In this document: in pieces, positions 44,491-54,366 of the stretch
Numbering within the stretch: position 1 is the first letter of the stretch
Layout: each line of letters starts with the position of its first letter
Assembly (NCBI GenBank): GCA_018372435.1
Contig: JAHAJA010000004.1
Location: 198,496 to 262,495, forward strand
Source: Clostridiales bacterium
GTDB lineage: Bacteria > Bacillota > Clostridia > Lachnospirales > Lachnospiraceae
Length of the DNA stretch: 64,000 nt
Direction of reading: 5' to 3'
Notes under the pieces: generated by a model
The model's input: the letters and a program-made list of their open reading frames with translations, nothing else
The model's database searches: none
Told to the model about the DNA's origin: nothing
Translations under genes and position numbers: made by a program

Positions 44491-46530
44491 ATGGATTATA
44501 GAGTAAAATTAAAAGATGAAAACGAATTAATGAGAGAAAGATTTGATTTAGCAGCTGAAAGAATTAGTCAAATCCCATCTGAGAGTACAGTAAGGGAGCC
44601 ATATCTTGATTATTTTCATAAAGTAGCTATGTATATTATGGAGATGAAAGTTACGTTCTTGTCGATAGAAGATGGTAGTTATGCGAATAAATCGCTTGAA
44701 GAGCTACAAACCATGAATCAAGATCTATATGAAGATATTCTTGAAGAGAATTATGAGACAAGTTACGCAAATCCAGAGTATGCATGTAAGATGTTAGGTG
44801 AGGATTATGGTAAGGTATTAACTTGTCTGTATGCTAGATTGCGTTCATGTTTAGCAGGTGCTTTTGAATATCGCTTATTCGATTTGACAATTAATATGGA
44901 GTTATTCATTGAAATCTACAATCTTTTTGAAGATGAAGATGAAACAACATACAAAGAAGTGAAGTCAGCATTATACTATACAGCAACCGATTATAGTGAG
45001 GAAGTATGCTATTATCGTACGAGAGAGTTATTAGATCCAGAATTGTCATTCTTAACTGATATAATTATGGACTCTGATTTGACAGATTTACGTTATCTAT
45101 ATCAATATGGGGACCGCATTACGGAGAACGAAATCAAAACAGCAGAGTATATGAATAGTTTAAGTCAAGAGAAGATTGATGCCATGGCATTCACTTATAC
45201 AGAAGGGTATCGGATTGGATTTATCTATGCAAACATTGACCTTACGAAAAAGGGTATTGTTAATATTCGTTATGAAATAGGTTTTGAGCGTATGGTACGC
45301 GCTGCAATCAAACAATTTGAAAAGTTAGGATTGAAACCTACCATCAGAAGAAGTGGTGCCAACAAGTTTAATAAACAATATGATTATGATCATCGATTTG
45401 ATTATGCATTATTCTTCGATAAAGCTTATGTAGAGAAGAGACTAGCTCATCTTAGAAAAGCATATGAAGCATTCAAAAAACAAGCTTCCTTGTTTGCAGG
45501 GCCAGCAGTAATCGAAACATTTGGTGAGAAGCCATTCACGCCAGTAAGTAAATCAGCTAGCAACAAATTAAGTGAAAAACAACAAAAACTTGATGTTGAA
45601 TTCAGCCGTGATTCTCGTTTACTTATGAATGAGTATATCAAGGGTGATGAAAGAAGTTTTACAATAATTGCATATCCAGTGCCTGAAATCGGGGAGATAT
45701 TCGAAGAAATCTTTGATGAAACGGTGAAAGTGAATACACTTGATTATAATCTATACAAAGAGATACAACAAAAATTAATTGATACGTTAGATCAGGGAGA
45801 GTATGTTCACATCCTAGGTACAGGGGTAAACAAAACTGATCTTAAAGTAAGTTTACAAGAAATTGTAGACCCAACGAAGCAAACAGGTTTTGAGAACTGT
45901 CTAGCTGATGTTAATATTCCTGTCGGCGAAGTGTTCACATCACCAAAACTTACTGGAACAGATGGTATTTTACATGTAAGTGAAGTGTACTTGAATGACT
46001 ACAAATACATTGATTTAGCATTAACTTTAAAGGATGGTAAGATTGTAGAATATACTTGTAAGAACTTTGAAGAGGAAGAAGAGAATAAGAAATTCATCAA
46101 AGAAAACCTTTTATTCAACCATGATACCTTACCAATGGGCGAGTTCGCAATTGGAACGAATACAACGGCTTATGTAATGGGAAGAAAGTATAATATTCAA
46201 GATAAATTACCGATTCTTATTGCTGAAAAGACAGGTCCTCACTTTGCTATGGGTGATACTTGCTTTAGTATGAGTGAAGAAGTAATCACCCGTAATCCGG
46301 ATGGGAAAGAGATGATTGCCAAGGATAATGAATGCTCGATTTTACGTAAGGACGATATTACGAAGGCTTATTTTAATTGCCACACTGATATTACAATTCC
46401 TTATGATGAATTAGGAGAGATTGCAGTATATAAAAAAGATGGTGAGAAGATAGTTATTATCGAGAATGGTAGATTTGTTTTAGCTGGTACGGAAGAGCTT
46501 AATAAACCTCTTGATGAAATGAACGTTTAG
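44491..46530 (+). CDS. M29-type aminopeptidase-like metalloprotein with long N-terminal extension
   Basis: Protein of 679 aa, soluble, no signal peptide. The C-terminal half resembles peptidase family M29 (AmpS/aminopeptidase T): GEVFTSP (Glu480), MGEFAIGTN (Glu551), GPHFAMGDTC (His584) and HTDIT (His631, Asp633) match the order of the dinuclear metal ligands. The tyrosine expected 7 residues after the first His is Cys591 here. M29 enzymes are about 410 aa; about 270 extra N-terminal residues, rich in acidic and aromatic residues and mostly helical in appearance, have no recognisable domain. Strong AAAGGAGAG upstream. Probably an intracellular peptidase, but activity is uncertain. Confidence 0.75.
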   Translation: MDYRVKLKDENELMRERFDLAAERISQIPSESTVREPYLDYFHKVAMYIMEMKVTFLSIEDGSYANKSLEELQTMNQDLYEDILEENYETSYANPEYACKMLGEDYGKVLTCLYARLRSCLAGAFEYRLFDLTINMELFIEIYNLFEDEDETTYKEVKSALYYTATDYSEEVCYYRTRELLDPELSFLTDIIMDSDLTDLRYLYQYGDRITENEIKTAEYMNSLSQEKIDAMAFTYTEGYRIGFIYANIDLTKKGIVNIRYEIGFERMVRAAIKQFEKLGLKPTIRRSGANKFNKQYDYDHRFDYALFFDKAYVEKRLAHLRKAYEAFKKQASLFAGPAVIETFGEKPFTPVSKSASNKLSEKQQKLDVEFSRDSRLLMNEYIKGDERSFTIIAYPVPEIGEIFEEIFDETVKVNTLDYNLYKEIQQKLIDTLDQGEYVHILGTGVNKTDLKVSLQEIVDPTKQTGFENCLADVNIPVGEVFTSPKLTGTDGILHVSEVYLNDYKYIDLALTLKDGKIVEYTCKNFEEEEENKKFIKENLLFNHDTLPMGEFAIGTNTTAYVMGRKYNIQDKLPILIAEKTGPHFAMGDTCFSMSEEVITRNPDGKEMIAKDNECSILRKDDITKAYFNCHTDITIPYDELGEIAVYKKDGEKIVIIENGRFVLAGTEELNKPLDEMNV

Positions 46531-46551
46531 TAGTAATTATATATGTATAAG

Positions 46552-46592
46552 AGGAAAGGCCAATTTCACTTGATGTGAAATTGGCCTTTCCT
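46552..46592. terminator. terminator after the M29-like gene
   Basis: A perfect 18-bp stem (46552-46569 with 46575-46592) and 5-nt loop, with pyrimidine-rich 3' arm. It lies between convergent genes, so it probably serves both. Confidence 0.75.
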
Positions 46593-46704
46593 TATGCGAT
46601 TTTTACGAAAAAATTAGTTTAGTAATATGTTTTATCTATTATTTCGACTAAATACTAGATAATATGACAATATAATAGTAAAATGAAAGTAATCATATTT
46701 ACAT

Positions 46705-47385
46705 TTAACGTACAATCTCATCATCTGGAAGATCAATTTGTGTTAAGTTAGCGTCTTCATCTGAAGAATCTTCACCAAAATCTGCTTCATAACATTTGAA
46801 TACCTTAACAAATTGAAAAGAGTTTAAGTAAGCAAAGAACGCAATGCCAAACAATACAAAGAAAATAGCGGAGATTGGTAATAAGTAAGCCACAAGTACG
46901 ATTAATATATTTGTTGCAGTAATAATTAGTGTTTGTTTTAGATTCTGTAAGGAGATGAAGAATGCATTCTTTATGGTTTGTTTTACCGTATTATCGAATC
47001 TGGATAAGAGCGGGAATACGTAAAATAGGGTAAATAAATATAGGAGCAATGCTACAGATACCAAAGTACCAAGTACATTTCCTATTGTTGATTTCATAGT
47101 AAACCAAAAGGAAACATTAAAAGTTAGTACAGCGCCGAGGAAGAACATAATCAACCAAATAATTGTAGATTGTTTGAAGTTCTCCTTGAAGGACCGAAAG
47201 AAGCTCCTAGCTATATAGCCGTGTTCTTCTCTAGCCGTTTGCATGGTTACGTAGTATAGAGCAGTTGTAGAGGCTCCAATAGTAACAATTGGTATACAGC
47301 AGATTAACCATAAGAAGTTAAGCAAGATATATTCTGCTAAAGTATTCATGAATTGAAAAAAAGGACTGTTTATGTTTAGTTTCAC
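46705..47385 (-). CDS. YesL-family (DUF624) membrane protein
   Basis: Membrane protein of 226 aa with about five hydrophobic segments. LLNFLWLICCIPIVTIGASTTALYY is typical of the YesL/DUF624 family found beside YesMN and LplABC-type sugar systems. The GTG at 47385, 7 nt after GGAGG on the minus strand, gives MKLNINSPFFQFM, the usual start. The longer frame to 47424 lacks a ribosome-binding site. The function of YesL proteins is not established. It is divergent from the permease genes that follow. Confidence 0.85.
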   Translation of the reverse strand: MKLNINSPFFQFMNTLAEYILLNFLWLICCIPIVTIGASTTALYYVTMQTAREEHGYIARSFFRSFKENFKQSTIIWLIMFFLGAVLTFNVSFWFTMKSTIGNVLGTLVSVALLLYLFTLFYVFPLLSRFDNTVKQTIKNAFFISLQNLKQTLIITATNILIVLVAYLLPISAIFFVLFGIAFFAYLNSFQFVKVFKCYEADFGEDSSDEDANLTQIDLPDDEIVR

Positions 47386-47800
47386 TAAAGTACCTCCTGA
47401 AAATGAAATGTTAATATTATACAATTAAGTATGAAATCTTCATTTGTAATATCTATATAATAATCGAAAAAGTGCAATAATACAACTAGCATATACAGCT
47501 AAATTATACAGTAGAAATTAGAGGATTGAATTAGAATACAACTAATTAGTCTTGTATATTATGCACAAGAGAATTCCGCCAATGCTGAGAAAGCCTATGT
47601 TTATAGCAATAATATACGAATAACCACCTAACACATCTTGTTTCTATTAGTAATTGTGATGTAAAATTTAGAAGTCTAATTTTTAATATAGTGCATCTTG
47701 AATTGTGATGGTATCAAGTTGCACAACTAAATGATAGAATCTAATCACAAGTTAATCATAATTACTGATGTGATTAAGACATTTACAGGGAGGCATGGAC
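47386..47800. other. divergent intergenic region, yesL-like / permease
   Basis: About 415 bp without a gene. On the minus strand TATAAT (47421-47416) is a -10 candidate for the YesL-like gene, without a good -35. For the plus strand no convincing promoter was found. No repeats or RNA motifs recognised. Confidence 0.4.
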
Positions 47801-48757
47801 ATGGGAAATTCAGGGAAGTCCAGTACAGCAGTAGCAGTAGGGCAAAAGAAAAAAGCAGCAATACCAATGGGTGTAAAACTATTCCTTTTAGTATTACCAT
47901 TCTTAGTACTAGTATTTTTGTTTTCGTATTATCCACTTAATGGTTGGAGATATGCATTTTATGATTACAGAGCGCCACTAGATTTATCACAATGTGAATT
48001 TGTTGGATTTAAATGGTTCAAATTCTTATTCCAAAATCCAACACAGGTCTCTCAATTGCTTAAAGTATTAAGAAATACATTCGCGATGAGTGCACTTACA
48101 ATAGTAACTTCATTCTTACCAGTTATATTTGCGATTTTCTTGAATGAAATTAAATGCAAATGGTTCAAAACTTTAGTACAAACATTAACAACCTTACCTA
48201 ACTTCATCAGCTGGGTTTTAGTTTACTCAGTAGCATTTGCTTTATTCTCAGATACAGGTATGGTTAATACAGTACTTCAAAACATTGGAATCACAACAGA
48301 TGTTGTAAAATTCCTTGATAGTGACGCACACACTTGGTTATGGATGCTTGCATGGTCAACATGGAAAGGCTTAGGTTGGGGTTCAATCATGTATCTTGCG
48401 GGAATCGCTGGTACGGACCAAGAATTATATGAAGCCGCAAGAGTAGATGGTGCGGGAAGATTTAAATTAATGAGACATATTACATTGCCAGCGTTAATGC
48501 CAACATTCTTTGTATTATTAATGATGTCATTGGCAAACTTCTTAACAAACGGTTTGGATCAATACTTCGTATTCAGTAACTCATTCAATATGGAACATAT
48601 TCAAGTGCTAGATTTATATGTATACAAGTTAGGTATGAGTTCTAACTCCATTCCATTAGCAACAGCAGTTGGCATGCTTAAGAGTTTAATTAGTGTAATA
48701 CTATTCTGTGTAGTAAACTTTGTATCTAAGAAAACTCGTGGCGAGTCAATTATGTAG
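47801..48757 (+). CDS. ABC polysaccharide transporter permease, LplB type
   Basis: Membrane subunit of 318 aa. After a basic N-terminus come six hydrophobic helices; the EAA loop is YEAARVDGAGRFKLMRHITL. The opening PLNGWRYAFYDYR region is typical of LplB/YteP permeases that import complex glycan fragments. ATG 47801 is 7 nt from AGGGAGG; the ATG at 47795 is 1 nt from it. It is the first gene of a permease-permease-binding protein set, paired with YesM/YesN-type regulation further on. Confidence 0.9.
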   Translation: MGNSGKSSTAVAVGQKKKAAIPMGVKLFLLVLPFLVLVFLFSYYPLNGWRYAFYDYRAPLDLSQCEFVGFKWFKFLFQNPTQVSQLLKVLRNTFAMSALTIVTSFLPVIFAIFLNEIKCKWFKTLVQTLTTLPNFISWVLVYSVAFALFSDTGMVNTVLQNIGITTDVVKFLDSDAHTWLWMLAWSTWKGLGWGSIMYLAGIAGTDQELYEAARVDGAGRFKLMRHITLPALMPTFFVLLMMSLANFLTNGLDQYFVFSNSFNMEHIQVLDLYVYKLGMSSNSIPLATAVGMLKSLISVILFCVVNFVSKKTRGESIM

Positions 48758-48775
48758 TGAAAGGAGAGAGCAATT

Positions 48776-49702
48776 ATGTCAACAAAGAAAGAAATGAAGA
48801 AAAAGAAGAGATTAACTAAGGGAGATGTAACGTTTCATGTTTTAAACTATGCAGTATTCCTTATATTAACTATAATTTGCGCGTATCCTTTCTATTATCT
48901 AATCATTAATACAATTAGTTCGAATGACTTATCCGCAAATGGATTTATAAACTTTTTACCAAAGCAAATCCATTTTGAGAACTATGTACAAGTAATCAAA
49001 TTAAGAGGTCTTTCAACAGCAGTATTCGTGTCAATCGGTAGAGTGGTAATCGGTACAGCAGCAACAGTTTTAGCGTCAGCATTCTTAGGGTTTATGTTTA
49101 CTCAAGAAAAGATGTGGGCGAGAAAATTCTGGTATAGATTTATTGTTATCACAATGTATTTTAATGCAGGTTTGATCCCAATGTATTTGACAATGCAGAA
49201 CTTACATTTAACTAATTCGTTCTGGGTTTATGTTATTCCAGGTATTGTTCAACCCTTTAATATTATTCTTGTTAAAACATATGTTGAATCCATACCAAAA
49301 TCATTACAAGAGGCAGCAGAAATTGATGGAGCTGGTGTATTAAAGATATTTAGAAGAGTAATCTTACCTACTTCAACACCAATTTTAGCAACCGTAGCAA
49401 TTTTCTCAGCGGTTGGTCACTGGAATTCATTCCAAGATACATTAATGTATATTACTGACCAAAGCCTATGGACATTACAATATCTACTATATTCTTATAT
49501 AAATCAAGCAAGTTCTCTTGCAATGTTAATTAAGAATAGTTTGGGTTCAGCACAGAATATGATGGCTCTTGCAACACAACAAACATCAACATCTGTACGT
49601 ATGACAGTTTCAGTAATTGTAGTTTTACCAATCTTATGTATTTATCCTATGTTCCAAAAATACTTCGTAAAAGGTATTATGATTGGTTCAGTAAAAGGGT
49701 AA
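48776..49702 (+). CDS. ABC polysaccharide transporter permease, YtcP type
   Basis: Partner permease of 308 aa. The EAA loop reads QEAAEIDGAGVLKIFRRVIL and the C-terminus ends FVKGIMIGSVKG, as in YtcP-like proteins. AAAGGAGAG precedes the ATG, 18 nt after the LplB-type gene. With that subunit and the downstream lipoprotein it forms an oligosaccharide importer. As in the first transporter locus, no dedicated ATPase gene is present. Confidence 0.9.
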   Translation: MSTKKEMKKKKRLTKGDVTFHVLNYAVFLILTIICAYPFYYLIINTISSNDLSANGFINFLPKQIHFENYVQVIKLRGLSTAVFVSIGRVVIGTAATVLASAFLGFMFTQEKMWARKFWYRFIVITMYFNAGLIPMYLTMQNLHLTNSFWVYVIPGIVQPFNIILVKTYVESIPKSLQEAAEIDGAGVLKIFRRVILPTSTPILATVAIFSAVGHWNSFQDTLMYITDQSLWTLQYLLYSYINQASSLAMLIKNSLGSAQNMMALATQQTSTSVRMTVSVIVVLPILCIYPMFQKYFVKGIMIGSVKG

Positions 49703-49849
49703 GGGGTTACAACAGCATTCATGGATAGTAGCAAAGATTGTTTTCTCTTGTTATTAAAGCGATTTAAATTAGAGCAAACAATCCTGCACTAACCTTGAGT
49801 ATATATTGTCTGGCAACACAGACAGTCACAAAAAAAGGAGGATATAGGT

Positions 49850-51661
49850 ATGAAGAAAAAGGTAGCAAGAGTCTTATCGCTTGCATTAGTTGTAGCAATG
49901 CTTGGTACAACAATGGTTGGATGTGGTAAGAAAGACAACAAAAAAAATGATACGACAACAGGCAATGCAACAGAAACAACTGACAGCACAGGGGATACTG
50001 CTGGTACAGATTCTACTGCAGACGCAGATAAGAAATATGATAAATTCTTAACAGTTGACGTATTCGCAACACAAGCAAACTATCAAGGTATTCAATCTGG
50101 TTGGTTTGCAAAAGTAGTTAAAGAAAAATTCAACATGGAACTTAATATCATTGCTCCAAACGTAGCTGGTGGTGGAGATACTTTATTCCAAACACGTTCT
50201 GCAGCTGGTAACTTAGGAGATCTTATATTAATGGGATCTGAAAATGGTAGATTAGCTGATACTGCTGAGGCAGGTCTGTTAGTAGATATGACAGATATGG
50301 TAGCTAATACAAAATATGTATCACAATTCACTGGTGCTATTGATGTAGCTAAAGGACTTTCAAACGATGGTAAATTATATGGAATTCCTTCATCAGTATC
50401 TTCTCAGCCAGCAACGAATCCATCAGAAGGTCTTGATTTAACTTTCGGAACATATCTTCGTTGGGATTATTACAAAGAATTAGGATACCCAAAAGTTGGT
50501 ACACTTGAAGATTTATTACCAATCTTAAAACAAATGCAAGATGCTCACCCAACTTCAGATTCAGGAAAGCAAACATATGCAATTTCCTTATTTAAGGATT
50601 GGGATGGTAACATGATGTGTATGGGTAAACAACCAGCGACAATCTACGGATTCGATGAACTTGGTTTCGTTTTCTCTAAAGCAGATGGTTCAGAAAATCA
50701 AAGTATTATTGATGATAATTCAGAATATATCAGAGTATTAAAATGGTACTTCGATGCAAATCAAATGGGATTAGTTGATCCAGAATCTACAACTCAAAAC
50801 TATGATACAATGTATGCAAAATATCAAGACGGTGCTGTATTATATTCTCCATGGCCATGGTTAGGTCAAGCAGCTTATAACACAGTAGAACATAAAGAAG
50901 CAGGTAATGGATTTATGTTCGTACCAGTAGAAGATGAATCAGTATTCTCATATGGTGCTACACCAAATGGTTTAGCTAAATATGTTGTTGGTATTGGCTC
51001 TAAAGCACAAGATCCACAAAGAATGATGGATTTCATTGATTGGTTATATTCACCAGAAGGTGTTATGTATTCATGTGCACAAACAGCAAGTACTTGTGGT
51101 CCAGAAGGTTTAACTTGGGAAATGGTAGATGGTAGACCAGAATTAACTGAGTTCGGTAAAGAAGCTTTATTAAATGGTGATGGAACAGTACCAGAAGAAT
51201 GGGGCGGTGGATCTTGGAAAGATGGTGTTTCACAACTTAACTTCCAAACTGTACTTGCATCTGATGAAAATCCAGAAACAGGATTCCCTTTCAACTATAC
51301 ATTATGGGAATCAGTAATTGAATTAAATTCAACTCCACTTGATAAAGATTGGCAAGAAACTAATGATGCGTTATCAACTGTTGAATACCTACAGAAGAAC
51401 AATCAAATTCTTGTTGCTCCAGGTACTGACTTTGTTAGTCCACAAGAATCTTCAGAAATCACTACTTTACGTAGCCAATGTAAAGCAATCATCATTGAAA
51501 ACTCTTGGAAGATGGTATTCGCTAAAGATGAAGCAGAATTCTATAGCATATTAAAGAATATGCAAGATACTGTAAAAGGTCTTGGTTATGATGATGTATT
51601 AGCTTTTGACCTTGATTGTGCTAAGCAACTTAACGAAATGCGTGACGCTGCTAGACAATAA
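49850..51661 (+). CDS. large sugar-binding lipoprotein, LplA type
   Basis: Solute-binding protein of 603 aa, larger than family-1 proteins and in the LplA/YtcQ size class. Lipoprotein signal with lipobox MVGC (Cys25), then a Lys/Asn- and Thr-rich linker to about residue 60. The mature domain has aromatic-rich segments typical of carbohydrate binding. AAAAAAGGAGG precedes the ATG. Codon use is very regular (strong GAA/AAA/ACA bias), suggesting high expression. Ligand probably a fucose-containing plant glycan fragment given the GH29 and GH3 neighbours (inference). Confidence 0.9.
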   Translation: MKKKVARVLSLALVVAMLGTTMVGCGKKDNKKNDTTTGNATETTDSTGDTAGTDSTADADKKYDKFLTVDVFATQANYQGIQSGWFAKVVKEKFNMELNIIAPNVAGGGDTLFQTRSAAGNLGDLILMGSENGRLADTAEAGLLVDMTDMVANTKYVSQFTGAIDVAKGLSNDGKLYGIPSSVSSQPATNPSEGLDLTFGTYLRWDYYKELGYPKVGTLEDLLPILKQMQDAHPTSDSGKQTYAISLFKDWDGNMMCMGKQPATIYGFDELGFVFSKADGSENQSIIDDNSEYIRVLKWYFDANQMGLVDPESTTQNYDTMYAKYQDGAVLYSPWPWLGQAAYNTVEHKEAGNGFMFVPVEDESVFSYGATPNGLAKYVVGIGSKAQDPQRMMDFIDWLYSPEGVMYSCAQTASTCGPEGLTWEMVDGRPELTEFGKEALLNGDGTVPEEWGGGSWKDGVSQLNFQTVLASDENPETGFPFNYTLWESVIELNSTPLDKDWQETNDALSTVEYLQKNNQILVAPGTDFVSPQESSEITTLRSQCKAIIIENSWKMVFAKDEAEFYSILKNMQDTVKGLGYDDVLAFDLDCAKQLNEMRDAARQ

Positions 51662-51705
51662 TAAGAAGATAAAGTTGTTAGATAATTAGATCTTTTAACT
51701 TAGAG

Positions 51706-51781
51706 TCCTAGATGATTGATTCACACTTTGAGATAGCATATGTTATTTTTGTTAGTGTTGAATAAATCATCTGGGATTTTT
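51706..51781 (+). terminator. terminator after binding-protein gene
   Basis: TCCTAGATGATT (51706-51717) pairs with AATCATCTGGGA (51765-51776), one G-U pair; an inner ATTCACAC/GTGTTGAAT helix extends it, and TTTTT follows. The rest of the 348-bp gap to the next gene holds only a promoter. Confidence 0.75.
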
Positions 51782-51854
51782 ACTGTGTTAGAGTTAGTAC
51801 AGAAGGTTACATTAAGATATTTGATTTGTGAATAATTGCTATTTTTTGTCCGAT

Positions 51855-51882
51855 TTGGTTGTAAATACTGGGAAAATATAAT
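51855..51882 (+). promoter_or_regulatory. promoter of the second chemoreceptor gene
   Basis: TTGGTT (51855-51860), 16 bp, TATAAT (51877-51882); about 128 bp before the ATG. Confidence 0.5.
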
Positions 51883-52009
51883 AAAATATATATAGATTGA
51901 ATGCTTGTTAACAGTAACGGTAATGTAGAGATACAATCGAGTCTAACATGAATAAAGAGGGATCTGATGGTACGAAAAAAAATGAGGTACTTTCAAGGAG
52001 GTCGAAAGT

Positions 52010-54235
52010 ATGAAAATTAAAAAAACAACCGAAATGGGAAAACTAACAAAGAAAAAAGCAAAGAATAGTAAAGAATTACAAATGATTGACTTACAAAATG
52101 TAACAAAAAAAGCAATTAGCGATACAAAACAAGCAAAGAAAGACGCAAAAAAAGAAGCAGAACGGTTAAAGCGAGAAGCAAAAGCTTATAAAAATGAGAC
52201 AAAAGATATGAAGAAAAAATCAAGTATCGGTTTTAAATTAATAGTTGGTTTTTTAGTTCCAGTATTATTTGTAATTGCCTTAGGTGTTATTTCGTATAGG
52301 AAAGCATCAGATGGCATTATTACTAATTATGAAAATGCCAGTAAGCAGACGTTAGATTTAACAACACAATATATAGAATTTGGTTTGAATTCTATTGAGT
52401 CGGCTGCAATTCAATTCGAATTTGAAGATACTACTACAAAGTATTTCTTAAATTATGTTGGAGCAGAGAAGGCTGAAATTCAAAGCATCTACACTACATT
52501 ATTTAATCAAATGCATTCAAAGAAGGTATCTGATGAGTTTATTCAAGATATACATATGGTATCTGATGTTGTAACACCTATATCATCATCAGGTATAAAG
52601 GCTACAGACAGTTATTCGAATCTAATGAACTCTGAAGAAGGAAAACAGATGATGGAATCAACTCAAAAGAGTGGTTGGTTTGGATACTGTGATGGAATTG
52701 ATACTACGTTTAAGATAAATAAAGATAATTATGCGATGCGATATATACGTAAATTCTCAACAGCGAATGCCGCGATTGTAATTGATGTAAAGGCAGATAC
52801 AATCGATAGTATATTAGGAAATCTTGATTTTGGTAAGGGTTCCTATGTAGCGTTGGTAACAGAAGATGGAAGAGAGATTCATCTTGATGATTCCATAACG
52901 GAGCCTGTATTCTTAAATGAACAATTCTTTATTGATAACTTGGAATCAGGTGAGGTATCAGGCAATGAATATGTTACATTAAATGATGAAGAGTATATGT
53001 ATATGTATTCTAAGATAGGGGAAACTGGTGCAACCATCTGTGCATTAATGCCAAAGCGTGTTATTACGGCACAAGCTGAGGGAATTAAGGATATTACAGT
53101 TGTTATTGTAGTTATCTCTTGTATTGTTGCATTGAGCCTTGGTTTACTTATAACATTAGGGATTAGTAAAGAAATTGCTAATATCATTAAGAATCTTAAA
53201 TTAGTAGCGTCGGGTGATCTTACTGTTAAATTCCGTACAAGGCGTAAAGATGAATTCTTGATTCTTGCAAAGAATATTCAAGAGATGACAGATAGTATGA
53301 AAGGTTTAATAAACAAAACGAAAGACCTAAGTACTACAGTTTCAGAGTCCTCTATGCAAGTAACAACTTCAGCAAATACATTCACGGAAGCAACAAGAGA
53401 AATATCTGCTGCTATTGATGAAATCGAACAAGGTGTTAACCAACAAGCGAATGATTCAGAGAACTGTCTTCAACAGATGGATAAATTATCGCAGAAGATT
53501 GAGAATGTTAGTCAGAATACACTTGAGATGGAAACAATCGCACAGGATACAAAAGTTGCAGTTGTATCAGGCGCTGATAAGATGAAAGAACTTGAAATTA
53601 AGACAGATTCAACGAATACTGTTATTAATCAGGTTGTAGAAGAGATTACTACATTAGAGAAAAAATCAATAGCAATCGGCAATATCGTATCTGTTATTAA
53701 TGATATTGCAGAGCAGACAAATCTATTGTCATTAAATGCTTCCATAGAAGCAGCTAGAGCAGGTGATGCAGGACGAGGATTTGCGGTGGTAGCTGACGAG
53801 ATTCGTAAGTTAGCGGATCAATCTGCTAATTCTGTAGCTCAGATTCATAATATTATAAGTGAGATTCAAAACAGTGTTAAGACAACAGTACAACATGTAC
53901 ATGCTGCTGGTGAAAATATGAAACAACAGAAGGTTGCAGTAGATGACACAGAGAATACATTCGAGGATATCAATCATCGTGTAGAACAACTTGTTAATAA
54001 TATTAAGACAATTACAATGAGTATAGCAGAGATTGAAGGAGCAAGAATTAATACATTACTTGCTATTGAGAGCATCTCAGCTGTTTCCGAAGAGAATGCA
54101 GCGGCATCAACTGCAGTTAATGAAACCTCTAAGGAACAGTTAAAACAAGTAGATATGCTTGATCAAGCAGCCAAAGCTCTTGACAGCAATGCCAAAGAGT
54201 TAGTGGATGCCGTACAACAATTTAGGGTAAACTAG
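52010..54235 (+). CDS. chemoreceptor with Lys-rich cytoplasmic N-terminal extension
   Basis: Methyl-accepting chemotaxis protein of 741 aa. Unusually, about 70 residues precede TM1: a very Lys-rich, coiled-coil-like segment (KQAKKDAKKEAERLKREAKA). TM1 is about 74-97, a large Cache-like outside domain runs to about 355, and TM2 is about 362-385. Then HAMP and the signalling domain with tip SLNASIEAARAGDAGRGFAV. CheR pentapeptide absent. AAGGAGG precedes the ATG. Located between a sugar-binding lipoprotein and a fucosidase gene, so it may direct movement toward the same glycan (inference). Confidence 0.9.
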   Translation: MKIKKTTEMGKLTKKKAKNSKELQMIDLQNVTKKAISDTKQAKKDAKKEAERLKREAKAYKNETKDMKKKSSIGFKLIVGFLVPVLFVIALGVISYRKASDGIITNYENASKQTLDLTTQYIEFGLNSIESAAIQFEFEDTTTKYFLNYVGAEKAEIQSIYTTLFNQMHSKKVSDEFIQDIHMVSDVVTPISSSGIKATDSYSNLMNSEEGKQMMESTQKSGWFGYCDGIDTTFKINKDNYAMRYIRKFSTANAAIVIDVKADTIDSILGNLDFGKGSYVALVTEDGREIHLDDSITEPVFLNEQFFIDNLESGEVSGNEYVTLNDEEYMYMYSKIGETGATICALMPKRVITAQAEGIKDITVVIVVISCIVALSLGLLITLGISKEIANIIKNLKLVASGDLTVKFRTRRKDEFLILAKNIQEMTDSMKGLINKTKDLSTTVSESSMQVTTSANTFTEATREISAAIDEIEQGVNQQANDSENCLQQMDKLSQKIENVSQNTLEMETIAQDTKVAVVSGADKMKELEIKTDSTNTVINQVVEEITTLEKKSIAIGNIVSVINDIAEQTNLLSLNASIEAARAGDAGRGFAVVADEIRKLADQSANSVAQIHNIISEIQNSVKTTVQHVHAAGENMKQQKVAVDDTENTFEDINHRVEQLVNNIKTITMSIAEIEGARINTLLAIESISAVSEENAAASTAVNETSKEQLKQVDMLDQAAKALDSNAKELVDAVQQFRVN

Positions 54236-54257
54236 TATAAGTTGATGAGTGAATTAG

Positions 54258-54294
54258 AGCTGCCGCATGAAGAAGGCTTCTTGTGGCAGCTTTA
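54258..54294 (+). terminator. terminator after chemoreceptor gene
   Basis: AGCTGCC (54258-54264) pairs with GGCAGCT (54285-54291), with further partial pairing GAAGAA/TTCTT inside, then TTTAT. Confidence 0.6.
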
Positions 54295-54366
54295 TCTAAC
54301 ACTAAGTAGATTTAAAAGTGTTAGGCTATAAAAAGTTTTGAAGTATGAAAGGAGTTAGTTACAAAT

